DNA of 64,000 bases from JADGNZ01 sp963715895 (GTDB taxonomy: Bacteria > Acidobacteriota > Thermoanaerobaculia > Gp7-AA8), in contig OY970284.1 in assembly GCA_963715895.1 (NCBI GenBank), positions 1,488,001 to 1,552,000 on the forward strand, read 5' to 3'. Below the pieces are notes generated by a model. It worked only from the letters and a program-made list of their open reading frames with translations. It did not search any database and was not told where the DNA came from. This document shows, one piece after another, positions 1-8,478 of the stretch. The position numbers and the translations under genes were made by a program. The stretch's first letter is position 1. Each line of letters starts with the position of its first letter.

Positions 1-84
1 TACGAGACCTGGATCTACACGACGCTGGACTACGAACAGGAAAAAGGGTTGCGGATCACCGCCGCCTCGACCGTTTACCACTAG
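1..84 (+). CDS. C-terminal end of an unrecognised protein (5' end outside window)
   Basis: An open frame enters from the left edge and encodes 27 residues ending in AASTVYH, followed by a TAG stop. The fragment is too short to assign to a family. It is followed by a repeat-bearing intergenic region rather than a close downstream gene, so it probably ends its transcription unit. The call rests only on uninterrupted reading from the window edge. Confidence 0.5.
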   Translation, partial: YETWIYTTLDYEQEKGLRITAASTVYH

Positions 85-218
85 GCCGGCACGGCCGGCG
101 GCGCTGGTTGCCCAAGGCTCGGCCGGCAGTGGCGCAAAGAACGTTCTACCGCGCAGGTTCCTGGACCGTATTCTCACACTCTCACTTAAATCATCAGCAC
201 CCTGTTACCCGTCGAGGG

Positions 219-276
219 CCTTCTCCCCCAGCGCTTTTCAGCTGGGGGAGAAGGTGCCGACAGGCGGATGAGGGGG
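219..276 (+). repeat. REP-like hairpin element, copy 1
   Basis: A perfect 14-bp stem (219-232 pairing with 241-254) closes an 8-nt loop. It is followed by a single-stranded tail, 255-276, reading TGCCGACAGGCGGATGAGG. The same element occurs inverted at 367-424. The stem sequences of the two copies differ at several positions while each still pairs, so the hairpin rather than its primary sequence looks conserved. Such hairpin-plus-tail elements are a known class of dispersed extragenic repeats in high-GC bacteria. Confidence 0.8.
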
Positions 277-366
277 CGTTCACGCGTGCGTCATTCCGGC
301 GCGAGTGGTGCGTTCAAAGCGGCCCGTTGGCCAACGACGCAAGAATCGTTTCTGACGCGTATACGC

Positions 367-424
367 CCTCCTCATCCGCCTGTCGGCACCTTCTCCTCCC
401 GCAAAAAACCGCGGGAGGAGAAGG
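367..424 (-). repeat. REP-like hairpin element, copy 2 (inverted)
   Basis: This is the reverse-oriented partner of the element at 219-276. Its 14-bp stem is 389-402 with 411-424 around an A-rich 8-nt loop, and its tail at 367-388 is the reverse complement of the first copy's tail. Together the copies form a head-to-head REP pair in the roughly 430-base interval between the gene ending at 84 and the M16 protease. Nothing coding is seen in that interval. Confidence 0.8.
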
Positions 425-517
425 CTCTCGGCGAAAGGGCGTAGCAAGAAACGAAGCAATGCTGTGAGATATGCGGTGGGACCTTTTGGGGGCGCGGGCC
501 ACTACAATCCCGCTCGC

Positions 518-1804
518 ATGTCATCCAAGATGGAAAGCGTCAGCCGCTACGTCCTCCCCTCGGGGCTGACGATCATCATCGAAACTCTCCCGTACGTCCG
601 CTCCGTGGCGCTCGGCTACTACCTGCGCAGCGGCTCGGCGGTGGAGTCGGAGGAGCACAGCGGGGCGTCGCACTTTCTCGAGCACCTGGTGTTCAAGGGG
701 ACGGCCACCCGGTCGACGAGCGACATCGCCAAAGTGATCGACATCCTCGGCGGCGACGTCGATGCCTTCACCGGCAAGGAGTACACGTCCTTTTACTGTC
801 ACGTGCTCGACGAGCAGATCATGACGGCCCTCGGCCTGCTGACCGACATCGTCATCTCGCCGCGCTTCACCGACGACGATCTGGAAGTCGAGCGCGGCGT
901 CATCCTCGAAGAGATCAAGATGGTCGAGGACACGCCGGACGACCTCGTTCACGAGATCTTCGTCACCGCCTTCTGGCCCGATCATCCGCTCGGCCGTCCG
1001 ATTCTCGGCACCGAGGAGACCGTGAACCGCCTCGGGCGGAAACAGATCGTGGCGCACTACGACGAGACCTTTCATCCCTCGAACATGATCTTCTGCGCCT
1101 CGGGAAATGTGCGCCCCGAGGACATTCTGCCGTTTCTCGAGAAGACGTTCGCCAACGACACCAAACCGCCCATGGCGCGCACGTGGTCCGCGCCGACGCC
1201 GGCACAGCACGTGATCCTCCGCGAAAAGCGGGAGCTGGAACAGGTTCACCTCTGCCTAGGCTCGCGCGGATTCCCGCAGCAGGGGGATGAGCGCTATGCC
1301 GCGGCACTTTTCAACGCCATCCTCGGCGGCGGCATGTCCTCGCGCCTCTTCCAGCGCATCCGCGAGAAAATGGGGCTGGTCTACACCGTGATGTCGTACC
1401 ACAACGGCTACGTCAACGGCGGCTATGAGGCCATCTACGCCGCCTGTGCGCCGAAAAACCTCAAACGCGTCCTGGACATGACCCTCGCCGAGATGCGCCT
1501 GATCAAGAGCGGCGGCGCCACCCCGGACGAGCTGAGCTCGGCGAAGCTGCACCTCAAAGGGTCGATCCTGCTGTCGCTGGAATCGACCGTCAGCCGCATG
1601 TCGGGCCTGGCCAGGCAGGAGTACTACTTCGGCCGCCAGTTCTCCCCTGACGAGATCACCGCCGCCATCGACGCCGTCACCCTGGAAGACATCGCCAACG
1701 TCGCCGCCACCATCGTCGATCCCGAATCGCTCTCCCTCACGCTGATCGGAAATCTGAAGTCGCCGGGGATTTCGACGGACATGCTGCGCAAGGCGGTGGC
1801 CTGA
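518..1804 (+). CDS. M16 family zinc metalloprotease (processing-peptidase-like)
   Basis: Encodes 428 aa. The inverted zinc motif HFLEH lies at residues 52-56, and the downstream acidic VERGVILEEIKM segment typical of M16A proteases supplies the third ligand. The N-terminal LPSGLTIIIE and the internal glycine-rich GGGMSSRLFQRIREKMGLVY block are family hallmarks. Length matches the single-chain two-domain bacterial members (about 420 aa). No signal peptide is apparent, so it is probably cytosolic or non-classically located. ATG 518 is preferred over GTG 464 because homology begins here, but no strong Shine-Dalgarno is visible. Confidence 0.93.
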   Translation: MSSKMESVSRYVLPSGLTIIIETLPYVRSVALGYYLRSGSAVESEEHSGASHFLEHLVFKGTATRSTSDIAKVIDILGGDVDAFTGKEYTSFYCHVLDEQIMTALGLLTDIVISPRFTDDDLEVERGVILEEIKMVEDTPDDLVHEIFVTAFWPDHPLGRPILGTEETVNRLGRKQIVAHYDETFHPSNMIFCASGNVRPEDILPFLEKTFANDTKPPMARTWSAPTPAQHVILREKRELEQVHLCLGSRGFPQQGDERYAAALFNAILGGGMSSRLFQRIREKMGLVYTVMSYHNGYVNGGYEAIYAACAPKNLKRVLDMTLAEMRLIKSGGATPDELSSAKLHLKGSILLSLESTVSRMSGLARQEYYFGRQFSPDEITAAIDAVTLEDIANVAATIVDPESLSLTLIGNLKSPGISTDMLRKAVA

Positions 1805-1903
1805 CGTCACGGTTTGTGGGGCACCAGGCTGTGCAACGCAAATTTTCAGAGGCAGTTGGCCGGGCTCTTGTGTACTCTTCGCACCGAAGGAGGGTTCCCG
1901 CCC

Positions 1904-2251
1904 ATGCCCGCTCCCGTCATCGTTCCACGGGACAAGTCTCTCGATCAGGTGCTCAGCACCGATCAGGTTTACATGCTCATCATCGGTTCGAGCCGGCGCG
2001 CAAGCGAGCTGGCGGAACTGGCAAGCGAAGTCAGTGACCGTGTCAAGGCCGGCGAGACCACGACCCGCTGCACCGTTCAGGTCACGCGCGACGACGCCAT
2101 CGGTCCCGTGCTGCGGCAGGAGGTCGGTGAGACACCCGATCCGACAATCGTCACCATCAAGCGGGACGGTACCGTCGTCCGCGCCGTCGTCGACGACGGC
2201 GACATCGACCGCATCGATCTGGAAGACATGTTCGCCGAAGCCGCACTGTGA
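1904..2251 (+). CDS. hypothetical protein, thioredoxin-like fold possible
   Basis: A 115-aa protein beginning MPAPVIVP. The start is fixed by an AAGGAGG ribosome-binding site at 1887-1893. The C-terminal half (TPDPTIVTIKRDGTVVRAVVDDGD) resembles the cis-Pro and last strands of a thioredoxin fold, but no CxxC pair is present, so a redox role is not supported. It lies 99 bp after the M16 protease and 42 bp before another small unknown gene. Function unknown. Confidence 0.7.
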   Translation: MPAPVIVPRDKSLDQVLSTDQVYMLIIGSSRRASELAELASEVSDRVKAGETTTRCTVQVTRDDAIGPVLRQEVGETPDPTIVTIKRDGTVVRAVVDDGDIDRIDLEDMFAEAAL

Positions 2252-2293
2252 GATTTCGGGGCCGACGAGGCTCTACACGATCAGGAGGAGATG

Positions 2294-2689
2294 ATGGCAA
2301 CCGATCCCAATGCGAATGGCAGCTCCGGTACGACAGACGACAACGTTCCCCCCGCGCCCACGCCGGCCATCGCCACGATGCTCACGTTCTCCAATCCGCC
2401 GCAGACAGCGACGGCGCCTGACGTGGCCACGCAATGTTCGCAGCAGGGTTTCACGACCATCGGGATCACCAACCTGAAGCCGGCGGACGTGATCGACTTC
2501 AGCCGGTTCGATCAGCAGTCGTGCATCGATCTGGGAGACGCCATCGTCCTCTGCGTGAGCTCCAAGGGTTTCAGCCTGCCCGCACTCGGCGGGACCTTCG
2601 ACATCATGCGCGTCCAGGGGACGCAGATCACCTTCGACAACTTCACCAAGGCCGTCACGCAGATGATGAAACCGAAGGGGGCTGAATGA
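2294..2689 (+). CDS. hypothetical protein, cytoplasmic, Thr/Pro-rich N-terminus
   Basis: About 131 aa with a low-complexity N-terminus rich in Gly, Ser, Thr, Asn and Pro, then a compact domain containing three cysteines. It ends FTKAVTQMMKPKGAE. An AGGAGG site at 2283-2289 serves ATG 2294 (ATG 2291 directly before it is an alternative). Its stop overlaps the start of the next gene as ATGA, so the two are translationally coupled. No family was recognised. Confidence 0.7.
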   Translation: MATDPNANGSSGTTDDNVPPAPTPAIATMLTFSNPPQTATAPDVATQCSQQGFTTIGITNLKPADVIDFSRFDQQSCIDLGDAIVLCVSSKGFSLPALGGTFDIMRVQGTQITFDNFTKAVTQMMKPKGAE

Positions 2690-3855
2690 TCCGCCGCATC
2701 CTTCTCGGCACCCTCCTGATGTTCATAGCGGGGCTCGCCTTTGGACAGGACTGCGCGGCGACGACGCCCCGCTTCGAGCTGAATGCCGCCACCCAGAATC
2801 CGACGGTCACCTTTCCGAAAGATACGATGCCGGCGTCGATCACCACCGGGGCCACGGTCAAGCTCATCATCGGCGGCGGAACGGCGATCGATGCCACGGT
2901 CACCGACGTCACCACGAACGCCTTCATCGGCGGCTCGATCGTCACGCTTCACAGCGCGCAGCCGCTGAACGGACCGATCCAGGGAGTGAATGCGACCGGC
3001 CTGACCGCGGCAACCGTCTCGCTGCTTCCGCCAACCGGCGACCCGATCGCACTCTGCGGTCTCACGCCGCTCAACTACTCGTTCCACGTCGGTCCAACCG
3101 TCTCGACGGAGCCCAGCTCGACCGGCGCCAGCAACCCGAACGGTGCCATGCGCTTCCAGTTTTCACGCGGCATGCTGCGGCTGGTCGAGATCAGCAAGGA
3201 CCCTACGCTGATCCCGGCCGCGCGCAGCCTCCAGGAGGAAGTGAGCGTCTCGGTCGACACGACCGATCAAAAGGCGTCCGGGACTCAGTTCGTCGACGAC
3301 AATCGTCTGACGGCCGCGATCCGTTCTCCGGAGAAGACCTTCGGTAATGTGCTCAACCGGGTCCGGATCGGGCTGGAGGGGCAGTTCGCCCGCGCCATCC
3401 ACACCGAGGACCGGGACACCGACGTGACCGTCGTGCTGGACGGCTGGGTGCCTCTCTTCCAGTCCCTGAACCTTCTGTCGCAGAGCCGGACGCGAACGCT
3501 TCCGTTGAGTTTCAGCATCTCCGGGGGCTATCGCTCCCAGAACGCATCCGGTGTGCAGTCGAGCGGCTATGTGGCCGACGGCGTGGTGAGCTATCACTTC
3601 TATATCCTCGAACACTACGCGGTCGACCTCTCCGAGGAGACCGTGTTCAATGATGTAAGCGACCGGCCGTCGTCGACCCCGCGGACGCAACATTCGTACA
3701 AGGCCGAGATCTTCTACAAGGCTGATCCGCTCTCGATGTTTTCGGCCGTGGCGTCCTACGAGAACGGCCATTCCGGTCCGGTCTTCACGAAGCTTCGCCA
3801 GTACTTCGTCGGCGTCGGTATCCAGCAGGTATTCGGATCGGCGTCCAAACCCTGA
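2686..3855 (+). CDS. secreted hypothetical protein, probable outer-membrane beta-barrel
   Basis: 389 aa with a clear Sec signal peptide (residues 1-20, MIRRILLGTLLMFIAGLAFG). After a Val/Thr-rich beta-type domain (about 25-140), the C-terminal half alternates polar and aromatic residues in strands such as FSISGGYRS and FSAVASYENG. That pattern suggests an outer-membrane barrel. It overlaps the preceding gene by 4 bp. The partner relationship suggests a shared but unknown envelope function. Confidence 0.7.
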   Translation: MIRRILLGTLLMFIAGLAFGQDCAATTPRFELNAATQNPTVTFPKDTMPASITTGATVKLIIGGGTAIDATVTDVTTNAFIGGSIVTLHSAQPLNGPIQGVNATGLTAATVSLLPPTGDPIALCGLTPLNYSFHVGPTVSTEPSSTGASNPNGAMRFQFSRGMLRLVEISKDPTLIPAARSLQEEVSVSVDTTDQKASGTQFVDDNRLTAAIRSPEKTFGNVLNRVRIGLEGQFARAIHTEDRDTDVTVVLDGWVPLFQSLNLLSQSRTRTLPLSFSISGGYRSQNASGVQSSGYVADGVVSYHFYILEHYAVDLSEETVFNDVSDRPSSTPRTQHSYKAEIFYKADPLSMFSAVASYENGHSGPVFTKLRQYFVGVGIQQVFGSASKP

Positions 3856-3857
3856 CG

Positions 3858-5153
3858 CTACTTCTTCATCACATCGGGCACGCTCTTCGGCCGTGTGTCG
3901 ACGAACGAAACCTCCACCCCTTTTCGGATGCGGTGCGAGACCTCCTGCGCGTCCCAGTTGGTCAGGCGTGCGCAGCCGTGCGACGAGGCGTAGCCGATCG
4001 AGTCGGGGTCCGGCGTGCCGTGCATCCCGTAGTGCGGCTTGCTGAGCGCCATCCACACCACGCCCACGGGGGAGTTAGGACCCGGATTCATGTGCGCGTC
4101 AGGCTCGCTGTCCGGCACCTCGTGATAGAGCGTGGGGTCGTAGTGAAAGTGCGGCATCGGCGTGATCGAGACCACCTGCAACGTCTCGTCGGGTGACGGA
4201 TCGTAGGTCGAGCCCAGGGTGGTCGGGGCGTGGAAGAGCAGGTTGCCGTTCGCGTCGAGCGCGTTGTACGTATTGCCGGCGATGGAGATGACGATCCTGG
4301 CAATGTCCGGCTGATCCTGCGTGACCGGCGGGCGGACATTCGGAACGTTGATCGTTGCCCCGGCCTGGAGATCGTTGATCGTGACGCCGGGATTCAGCAA
4401 CTCCAGAAAATCCTCGGTGCTGTGAAATCGCTCGGCAATCTCCTCGCGCAGCGACTCGTAGCACATGCAGTCGAGCTTCGCCTTCTCGTAAGGATCGTCG
4501 GGGATATGGACGAACGGTCCCTTCAGATCGTCAGCCGTAATCGTGTACGGCACGACGACAGGCACCTCGCCCGCTGCCTGGGCGATGGTCCGGAACGTGG
4601 CATCGTCCACGTCCCCCGTCTGGGCCATCCCGTGCGACCTCTGCCACCACCAGACGGTGATCGCCGAGTTCCGGCCCCACCGTCCATCGATCGAGCCGAC
4701 GGAGAAGTGATTCCGATCGAGATAGACCTGCGTTCGCAGGACCGAGGGGCCGCGTACGTCTCCGGTGATCGGGAGGCTGACCGGTGCGCTGTTGATCGCC
4801 CCCACGTCGAGCCCTTTGAACGATTCCTTCCGGCCATGGACGATGTTGAGGTTCAGCACCTGCTGCTCCGCCGCCGCCTGCATCTGTGCAGCTGCGACCC
4901 GTGCCGCCTCCTGGGCGCGAAACGACTGCAACTGCCGCCACTGCTGATCGAACCTCTGCCGCTCGATCTCCTGCGGCGTCGGCGCAGCCTCTTTGGCGCC
5001 GAGGGGGGTGGAGGCATCGAAGGTGTCCGACACCTTCCGGGCCACCTTGCTCGCCGCGTCCTGCGCGCGGTCTTTGGTCTCATGTACCTGTTCGCGGCTG
5101 CAGGCGACCACCAACACAACCGCGAAAATCGCTAATCCGGATCGTCTGTTCAT
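3858..5153 (-). CDS. L,D-transpeptidase (YkuD) lipoprotein with peptidoglycan-binding domain
   Basis: 431 aa. A lipobox-type signal (VVLVVAC, Cys18) predicts membrane anchoring. A coiled or disordered segment leads into a PG_binding_1-like region (about 140-185, DGRWGRNSAITVWWWQ) and a LysM-like stretch (about 240-275). The C-terminal YkuD domain carries the catalytic signature His378 ... SSHGCAR with the nucleophile Cys394. The enzyme would form or remodel 3-3 cross-links in the periplasm. It is convergent with the preceding gene, with 2 bp between stops. Confidence 0.93.
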   Translation of the reverse strand: MNRRSGLAIFAVVLVVACSREQVHETKDRAQDAASKVARKVSDTFDASTPLGAKEAAPTPQEIERQRFDQQWRQLQSFRAQEAARVAAAQMQAAAEQQVLNLNIVHGRKESFKGLDVGAINSAPVSLPITGDVRGPSVLRTQVYLDRNHFSVGSIDGRWGRNSAITVWWWQRSHGMAQTGDVDDATFRTIAQAAGEVPVVVPYTITADDLKGPFVHIPDDPYEKAKLDCMCYESLREEIAERFHSTEDFLELLNPGVTINDLQAGATINVPNVRPPVTQDQPDIARIVISIAGNTYNALDANGNLLFHAPTTLGSTYDPSPDETLQVVSITPMPHFHYDPTLYHEVPDSEPDAHMNPGPNSPVGVVWMALSKPHYGMHGTPDPDSIGYASSHGCARLTNWDAQEVSHRIRKGVEVSFVDTRPKSVPDVMKK

Positions 5154-5243
5154 GCCGGTTACCAGAGCAAAGTTGAGGCCGATGCACGGGCACTCTTACT
5201 TAAATCGTGTCGGCGATTTCCGTGAGACTGTGAGAAGAACGGG

Positions 5244-5660
5244 TCAGGACTTCGCTTTCTTCGAAGGCTTCGACTTGCCGGAGCTGTTGAGGGCGGCCGC
5301 CTGGCGGATGAGCGCCTTGAAGGCTGACTCGTCAATGTTTTCTCCTTCATGGATGTCGATCGCGCGGCGTACGTTTCCTTCGAGACTCGAGTTGAATAGA
5401 CGGGCCGGATCCTTCAAAGACGCACCCTTGGCGAAGGTCAGCTTCACGTGATTTTTGTAGGACTCGCCGGTGCAGATGATGCCGTCGTGCGACCAGATCG
5501 GATTCATCCACTTCCATTCCTCGACGACGTCCGGGTCCGCTTCCTTGATGAGCTTGCGCAGTCTGCCGAGGGTTTCCCCGCGCCAGTCCCCGAGCTCGAC
5601 GATTCTTTTCGAGATCAGCTCCGATGCCGGCTGGTCTTGATTCGCGTCCGCCTTTTTCAT
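5244..5660 (-). CDS. DUF1801 family protein
   Basis: 138 aa. The motifs LRKLIKEADPDVVEEWKW and HVKLTFAKGASLKDP are characteristic of the DUF1801/YdhG-like fold, which is related to SufBD-independent, frataxin-like small domains of unknown biochemistry. The C-terminus is a Lys/Ser-rich tail (SGKSKPSKKAKS). It stands alone between the L,D-transpeptidase and recN, divergent from recN with 59 bp between starts. Function unknown. Confidence 0.85.
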   Translation of the reverse strand: MKKADANQDQPASELISKRIVELGDWRGETLGRLRKLIKEADPDVVEEWKWMNPIWSHDGIICTGESYKNHVKLTFAKGASLKDPARLFNSSLEGNVRRAIDIHEGENIDESAFKALIRQAAALNSSGKSKPSKKAKS

Positions 5661-5719
5661 GTTCTCAATCCTGAAGGAAAGCCAATTGTAATCGGCGATA
5701 GACTTTCGGGCGCCACCCG

Positions 5720-7426
5720 ATGATCACCTATCTCAAAGTCCGCAACCTCGCCATCGTCGAGGAGTTCGCCATCGAACCGGGGCCGGGGCTGAACGTTCTG
5801 ACGGGCGAGACGGGGGCGGGGAAATCGCTGCTCATCGACTCGCTCGAGTTTCTTCGCGGGGCGCGCGGGTCGACGGAGATGATCCGCGCCGGCGCGGACA
5901 AGATGACGGCCGAGGCTGTGTTCGAGCTGCCTCGGGAGACGCATGATGCACTCGACGAGATCGGTGTCGATGCCGGCGAGTCGGAGGTCATCGTCAAGCG
6001 CGAGATCGCCGTCAGCGGGCGGGGGCGTGTTCTCATCAACGGCTCGCCGCTCTCCGTGCGCGAGCTCGGCGGGGCCATGGACGCATTCCTCGAGATTCAC
6101 GGCCAGCATGAGTCGCACGGGCGGGTGGCAGGGCAGGGGTATCGCGAGCTCCTTGATGACTACGGCGGTCACGCCACTCTCCTGGCCGCGACAGGCGGGA
6201 CGTACGCGTCCTGGCGTGAGGCCGCGGAGCAACTGCGCGAGCTGACCGATGCCCAGCGCGACCGCACGCTGCGGCTCGACCTGCTTCGGTACCAGATCGA
6301 GGAGATCTCCGCGGCCACCGTCGACCCGGCGGAAGAGGAAACGCTGCGCGCCGAGCGGAGCATGCTGGCCAACGCCCGGCAGCTCGCCGAGGCCAGCAGC
6401 GGCGCGTTTGCGCTCGTCGATGATGACGAAGACTCCGCCCTGGCCCAGCTCGCGCGCGCCCTTCACCTCGTTCAGCCGCTCGCCGGCGAGATCGCGGACA
6501 TCGCCACCATCACCGCCGAGATCGAAGATGCCATCTATCGTCTCCAGGAGACGTCGCGAGGACTCTCCCGACTCTCGGATTCCGTACGCCACGATCCGGC
6601 ACGGCTCGAAGAGATCGAGGATCGCCTCGTGACGATCGAGCGGCTGAAGAAAAAGTATGGCGGATCGGTCGAGGCCGTGCTCACCCATCTCAGTGCCATT
6701 CAGGACGAGTTCGAGCGGCTCAGCGACTACGAGACGAGCGTCGACAAACTGCAGCGGATCGAAGAGCAGCGCTTCGCGGCCTGGCGGAGCGCCGCACAGG
6801 CTCTTTCGGCCGCGCGGAAGAAGGCGGCGAAGAAGTTCGAGAGCGCCATCCAGTCGGAGCTCAACGATCTGGCCATGGAGCGGACGACGGTCAAAGTCGT
6901 CGTCGATGCCGCCGACCTGGCGCGCGAGCATGGCGCGGCACACGGCATCGACCGCATCGAGATCCTCATCGCTCCGAACCGCGGCGAGGAGCCGAAGGCG
7001 ATGCAGCGGATTGCCTCGGGCGGCGAGCTTTCCCGCATCCAGCTCGCCATCGCCGCGGCGCTGTTCAAGGCCTCGCAGCACGCCGCGGCTGCCACGCTGG
7101 TCTTCGACGAGATCGACGCCGGCATCGGCGGCCGCGTCGCCGAGGTCGTCGGCAGGAAGCTGCAGGAGCTCGCCGTGGGGAATCAGGTCATCTGCGTCAC
7201 TCATCTTCCTCAGATCGCCAGCTTCGGAGCGACCCACTTCTTCGTCTGGAAAGAAGACGCCGCCGGCCACACGCGCGCGCGCATCCGCCGTCTCGACAGC
7301 GACGAGGAGCGCGTCAACGAGGTGGCCCGTATGCTCGGCGGTGAATCAGTCCCGGCCTCGGCGGTGCTGCACGCGCGCGAGCTCCTCGACGGCGCGCGCG
7401 GGCGGACGGCGAAGGCGCGGCGATGA
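5720..7426 (+). CDS. recN: DNA repair protein RecN
   Basis: 568 aa, the usual RecN length. Walker A GETGAGKS lies at residues 29-36, a long coiled-coil middle follows (about 155-370), and the ABC signature region (ASGGELSRIQLAI) and Walker B (TLVFDEIDAGIGG) are near the C-terminus. RecN is an SMC-like ATPase that gathers DNA ends in double-strand break repair. Its stop overlaps the next start (ATGA), coupling it to tsaC. No LexA-type operator was recognised upstream. Confidence 0.96.
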   Translation: MITYLKVRNLAIVEEFAIEPGPGLNVLTGETGAGKSLLIDSLEFLRGARGSTEMIRAGADKMTAEAVFELPRETHDALDEIGVDAGESEVIVKREIAVSGRGRVLINGSPLSVRELGGAMDAFLEIHGQHESHGRVAGQGYRELLDDYGGHATLLAATGGTYASWREAAEQLRELTDAQRDRTLRLDLLRYQIEEISAATVDPAEEETLRAERSMLANARQLAEASSGAFALVDDDEDSALAQLARALHLVQPLAGEIADIATITAEIEDAIYRLQETSRGLSRLSDSVRHDPARLEEIEDRLVTIERLKKKYGGSVEAVLTHLSAIQDEFERLSDYETSVDKLQRIEEQRFAAWRSAAQALSAARKKAAKKFESAIQSELNDLAMERTTVKVVVDAADLAREHGAAHGIDRIEILIAPNRGEEPKAMQRIASGGELSRIQLAIAAALFKASQHAAAATLVFDEIDAGIGGRVAEVVGRKLQELAVGNQVICVTHLPQIASFGATHFFVWKEDAAGHTRARIRRLDSDEERVNEVARMLGGESVPASAVLHARELLDGARGRTAKARR

Positions 7427-8013
7427 AACGCTGGCACGTCGACGGCGATCCATCCGGCGATATGCTCGACGAGCTGGCCGGTGTGCTGCGGGCAGGCGGG
7501 GTGGCCCTGCTTCCCACAGATACGATCTACGGCCTGCACGCCATGGCCACCGACCCGCAGGCGATCAGACGGATCAAGGCCATGAAGGGGCGCGGCGACG
7601 ATAAGCCGTTCGTCATCATCGCCTCGTCGGTCGAACAGCTTCGCGGCCTCGGCGCCGTCATTCCCGAACAGTTGACCGGTATCTGGCCGGCGCCGTTGAC
7701 GGCCATTCTCGTGGCGGGTGATGCCACCATCGCCGCGCGCATCCCCGATCTCGTATGGTTGTGTTCGCTCCTCGATCGCACCGGGCCGCTCGTTTCGACG
7801 AGCGCGAACCGGAGCGGCGAACCGCCCGTCGTGAGGCCCGATCTGCTCGCATCCGACCTTCAAAATGGCTTGGACGCACTGCTCGATCAAGGTCCCCGCG
7901 AAGGGAAACCATCGACGATCGTGGACTTTACCGGCGCTGAACCGCGGCTCATCCGGGAAGGCGATCCTGCGTTTTCACAGTTTCTGCGGAAAACCCTGCG
8001 GAAAGCCCTGTGA
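7423..8013 (+). CDS. tsaC: L-threonylcarbamoyladenylate synthase (YrdC/Sua5 family)
   Basis: 196 aa covering a YrdC domain with PTDTIYGLHA near residue 32, the KGRGDDKPF substrate-binding stretch and the late STSANRSGEPP motif. It makes threonylcarbamoyl-AMP from threonine, bicarbonate and ATP for the universal t6A37 tRNA modification. The length fits the short TsaC type, without the Sua5 C-terminal domain. It is translationally coupled to recN by a 4-bp overlap. Confidence 0.93.
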   Translation: MKRWHVDGDPSGDMLDELAGVLRAGGVALLPTDTIYGLHAMATDPQAIRRIKAMKGRGDDKPFVIIASSVEQLRGLGAVIPEQLTGIWPAPLTAILVAGDATIAARIPDLVWLCSLLDRTGPLVSTSANRSGEPPVVRPDLLASDLQNGLDALLDQGPREGKPSTIVDFTGAEPRLIREGDPAFSQFLRKTLRKAL

Positions 8014-8478
8014 AAAACTGCGAAAGACCGCACAAATGCGGGCATTCCGAGCGCTTTGCACAACTCCGTGGGCGTATTGAGCTAAGTCGTGCAACAACAA
8101 GGCGTTAACCAAAATCAGACGCATCCTTAGCAGCGCTTTTTGTGCAATTGCCCAAGTAGGTTTGCAGTTTCCACATGCAGCTTGACAAGTGAGCATCGTT
8201 TCCTGCCGTTTACCGAACCGTTGCAAGTGACGGAGCGCCGTGGGTTTACGGCTGCGTCAGCATTGAACAAGTGTTCTCTTTTATACAGTTCTGGACCCGC
8301 GGCTGGTTTTTTGTAAACGGCATCACGACATGAGTCCCGGGTTATCGGCGTACCATCAAAAAAGAAATGTGATGAGACGTTTCACCGTAACGGCGAAGCG
8401 CAGTATGGCGACGTCGAGCGCGCGTTCGTAAGCGTCCCCATGCGATTCGGGGGCGAGCGTCGCGCTGACAGGAGCACC
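8014..8478. other. 465-base intergenic region, A/T-richer than its flanks
   Basis: No coding frame is supported here. The stretch is visibly richer in A/T than the flanking genes, particularly 8080-8350. A TATACA hexamer at 8282-8287 could be a -10 element for the downstream secreted-protein gene, but no correctly spaced -35 accompanies it. No hairpin with a T-tract was found after tsaC. Confidence 0.4.

Noticed and set aside
108..467. A 119-codon rightward open frame at the left end
   Set aside because: It runs through both REP-like hairpins and their flanks, has no ribosome-binding site and shows no protein-like pattern.
8182..8210. TTGACA hexamer as a sigma-70 promoter in the 8.0-8.5 kb gap
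   Set aside because: No acceptable -10 hexamer lies 16-18 bases downstream.
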